This document shows, in pieces, positions 62,100 to 64,000 of a stretch of DNA of 64,000 nt (position 1 is its first letter; each line of letters opens with the position of its first letter). Below the pieces are notes generated by a model. It searched no databases. It had not been told where the DNA came from and saw nothing but the letters and a program-made list of their open reading frames with translations. Both the position numbers and the translations under genes were made by a program. The DNA comes from CALBPI01 sp039033995 (GTDB taxonomy: Bacteria > Pseudomonadota > Gammaproteobacteria > Steroidobacterales > Woeseiaceae). Where the stretch lies: contig JBCCBP010000016.1 of the NCBI GenBank assembly GCA_039033995.1, positions 5,472 to 69,471 on the forward strand. The letters run 5' to 3'.

Positions 62100-62209
62100 G
62101 ACTGATACCTCGCTTGCTCGATTACAGAGCAACGCCTGGCATACCCCTTGTCATGCGGGTACTGCGATCGCGGCGGGAATTATCTCAGCGGGCGTCTGAG
62201 TTGTCGTTG

Positions 62210-63652
62210 TTACTCGGCAATGCCGAGCGATCGAAGATTCAAAGTTGCGGTATCGAAGTCGACCTGAGCGAGGCGCGTATCGAGCGCGGCCGAGATCGCC
62301 TTGATGCGCGCATTAGCGACTGCGCGTTCGCGAATATTGACGACAAAAAAATCACTCGCGCCGCTGCGAAAACGTGTTAGTTCAGCTTGTTCCAAAATGC
62401 TCGACTGCTCGACCTCCTGAACCGACAACACGGCAAGCTGCTCAGCAAAGCGCAGCGTCAGGACTATCGCATTAAGTTGTAACGCGAGCTGCTCCTGGAG
62501 TTGCCGCTCCTTGACGCGTAGCGCATCGAGCTTGTCACGCGCTTGCTGCAGTTTGGCCTTCGCGGCGTTACGCTGCACAGGGACAGAAAAATTGAGCCCG
62601 ATCATCGTATCGGTGCTATCGCGCGAAACACCACCTTCGCCGACGCCACCCAGACCCTCCGCCAATTCAACGGTGAGATCCAGCTGCGGCTTCAGTGCAT
62701 TCTCACGTAATGCGATCGTGTTGGCGGCACGTCGGATAGTGGTACGCAGGCGACGCACCTCCGGCTGCTGCTCGATCATTGCCGACATCGAATCGAGCGC
62801 TTTGGCCGTCAACGCAACGCCATCCGATACGGGCTCGACGCCCGACGGCAGCCGGTTCAGCGGCGGCTGCAACGGGCTACCCTGGCCGTCGCGTAAATAA
62901 AACGCCAGATCGTTCGCTGCACGCAGGAAGTCACGCTCTGCTGCTGCAACGAAGGTACGGCGACGCACGATATTCTGCTGGTTCTCGGTCAGAAAAATTC
63001 GTGCCCTGGCGCCCGACGCAACCTGTTTGATCAATCCGGCGTCGCGATCCTCGGCGATGGTCAGCAAGTCTCGATAGACCTGCAGCTGCTGACCGTACGC
63101 GACCCATTTCCAGTACGCCATCGCCGCCTTGCGTTGCACGCCGATGCGCGTCAACAAGACATCCAGATCGGCCTGCTGCAACGCCAACCTGGCGTCTTGT
63201 TCGGCAAACCGCCGCTCATCGATGTCGCGGTCGCGCAGCAGGGACATCACGACACCGACCTTGGCTTGGCCACCGCGGTTCGTGAAAAAGCCGTCTTCAT
63301 AAATGGGAAAGTCACCGTCCGAAATCTGATATTGCCCAAACAGCTTGGCACCAAGCGGCCTTAGAGGCTGGGTGACTTTCGACGTCAGTACCTGACCGTC
63401 GTAGAACCCACTGGCTCTGTTGTAGCTATCCGCATCGAACAGAATATCGAATTTTCCCAATGCGATCTGTTGCTCGCCAGCGACCACGGCACGATTCAAT
63501 TCCGCTTCCAGAATGGCTGGAAAAAAATTGGCGGACGACGTGAGCACCTCTTGCAGGGTTAACGGCGGCACGCTGGGCGGTTCGGCCTCAGTCTCCTGCG
63601 CAGACACAGTGCAACACAGCAGACCCGCGACGATGGCGACCGCACGTTTCAC
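62210..63652 (-). CDS. TolC-family outer membrane efflux protein
   Basis: 480 residues with a Sec signal (VAGLLCCTVSAQ). Two repeats of the TolC helix-strand unit are visible (TLQEVLTSSANFFPAILEAELN and the second half after TAKALDSMSAMIEQQPEVRRLR). It would form the outer membrane channel of a type I exporter or efflux pump, with the HlyD-type adaptor whose gene overlaps its start by ATGA. The ATPase or pump is presumably past the right edge. Confidence 0.87.
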   Translation of the reverse strand: MKRAVAIVAGLLCCTVSAQETEAEPPSVPPLTLQEVLTSSANFFPAILEAELNRAVVAGEQQIALGKFDILFDADSYNRASGFYDGQVLTSKVTQPLRPLGAKLFGQYQISDGDFPIYEDGFFTNRGGQAKVGVVMSLLRDRDIDERRFAEQDARLALQQADLDVLLTRIGVQRKAAMAYWKWVAYGQQLQVYRDLLTIAEDRDAGLIKQVASGARARIFLTENQQNIVRRRTFVAAAERDFLRAANDLAFYLRDGQGSPLQPPLNRLPSGVEPVSDGVALTAKALDSMSAMIEQQPEVRRLRTTIRRAANTIALRENALKPQLDLTVELAEGLGGVGEGGVSRDSTDTMIGLNFSVPVQRNAAKAKLQQARDKLDALRVKERQLQEQLALQLNAIVLTLRFAEQLAVLSVQEVEQSSILEQAELTRFRSGASDFFVVNIRERAVANARIKAISAALDTRLAQVDFDTATLNLRSLGIAE

Positions 63653-64000
63653 TGCGCGTGACCTCCGGGAAAATCCGGCGGGAAGTTGTTGAGCTGCCGC
63701 CAGATCTCATAGCCGACCGTCACCTCTTCGAGGAGGATCCAACCTTGCGCCTTGGCGCCGAAACGAACGTAGTTGCCCTGCGGCCACGGATTACGATCCT
63801 CAGGGTCCTCAACAACCAGCACGCGAAACAACCCATTCGGTTGCGCCGAGGCATCGACGGCCTGCACGTTGCCACCGAAGGTGCCCACCGCTTTCGATGG
63901 CCAACCACTGAACTGAACGGCGGGCCATCCCTCAAACTGCAGACGTACACGGTCACCCGGTTCCACAAGTACGATATCCCGGCCACTGATAAACAACTCA
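63649..64000 (-). CDS. HlyD-family membrane fusion protein, C-terminal part (partial)
   Basis: The last 117 or so residues of an adaptor protein; the frame stays open to the edge, so the N-terminus is outside the window. The visible part has the beta-barrel of membrane fusion proteins (VEPGDRVRLQFEGWPAVQFSG) followed by a FRVLVVEDPEDRN strand and a WILLEEVTVGYEIW end. It links an inner membrane transporter to the TolC-type protein, whose start overlaps its stop. Confidence 0.82.
   Translation of the reverse strand, partial: ELFISGRDIVLVEPGDRVRLQFEGWPAVQFSGWPSKAVGTFGGNVQAVDASAQPNGLFRVLVVEDPEDRNPWPQGNYVRFGAKAQGWILLEEVTVGYEIWRQLNNFPPDFPGGHAQ

Noticed and set aside
1..64000. CRISPR arrays, tRNA or rRNA genes, insertion sequences, phage genes
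   Set aside because: I looked for repeat-spacer patterns, cloverleaf ends, transposases and integrases and saw none.

Overview
The window looks like a chromosomal segment of a free-living, probably marine or sediment gammaproteobacterium. The evidence is family content: a YhcB/ZapG homologue, YgiQ, AhpC/AhpF, a CorC-like CBS protein, many lipoproteins, MAPEG, GFA and DUF302 proteins. GC is moderately high by eye and gene density is high, with ATGA and TGATG overlaps and frequent GTG/TTG starts. I saw no rRNA, tRNA, transposase, phage or CRISPR. Genus-level placement is not possible from the sequence alone.

Left region (1-12.8 kb). An RRM protein with a clear terminator is followed by a compact five-gene run, 530-7531. 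It encodes an AtuA-like (DUF1446) protein, an acyl-CoA carboxylase beta subunit, an enoyl-CoA hydratase, a biotin carboxylase/BCCP alpha subunit and a TIGR03084-type protein. This resembles acyclic-terpene (Atu/Liu) catabolism. Next come a DUF2855 protein, a polysaccharide deacetylase fused to PD40 repeats, a divinyl-chlorophyllide-reductase (BciA/DVR)-like protein, an Asp/Glu racemase and an isochorismatase-family hydrolase.

Middle-left (12.8-29.3 kb). This part holds YhcB with a long acidic tail, GFA and DUF4399 proteins, a CorC-like CBS protein, an aminotransferase with a Tat/lipoprotein-type leader, a rhomboid protease, YgiQ, a PLA2-like lipoprotein, a hybrid histidine kinase and several small exported proteins. 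A three-gene operon (membrane protein, XRE regulator, membrane-anchored AraC regulator) has a promoter covered by two copies of a 20-bp palindrome. OsmC and an MDR oxidoreductase follow.

Middle (29.3-44.6 kb). An FAD monooxygenase is coupled to an unusual biotin-carrier/carboxyltransferase fusion. Then come an exported protein with a C-terminal sorting-like tail, an overlapping trio (flavin halogenase, lipoprotein hydrolase, phosphatase-like protein), a methyltransferase carrying a lipoprotein leader, a GGDEF protein, an amidase, an erythromycin-esterase-family lipoprotein and a 5'-nucleotidase lipoprotein.

Right (44.6-64 kb). ahpC-ahpF lie behind an OxyR-like site. They are followed by an MscS channel, a DPP-IV-like S9 peptidase, cysteine synthase, a flavoprotein, a second GGDEF protein, an SDR, a prolyl oligopeptidase lipoprotein, a ThDP enzyme, an animal-type haem peroxidase, and a TolC/HlyD export pair cut by the right edge. 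The strongest leads are the operator-covered XRE/AraC promoter, the BciA-like enzyme outside any pigment cluster, the halogenase trio, and enzymes of normally cytosolic type (PLP aminotransferase, SAM methyltransferase) that carry export leaders.
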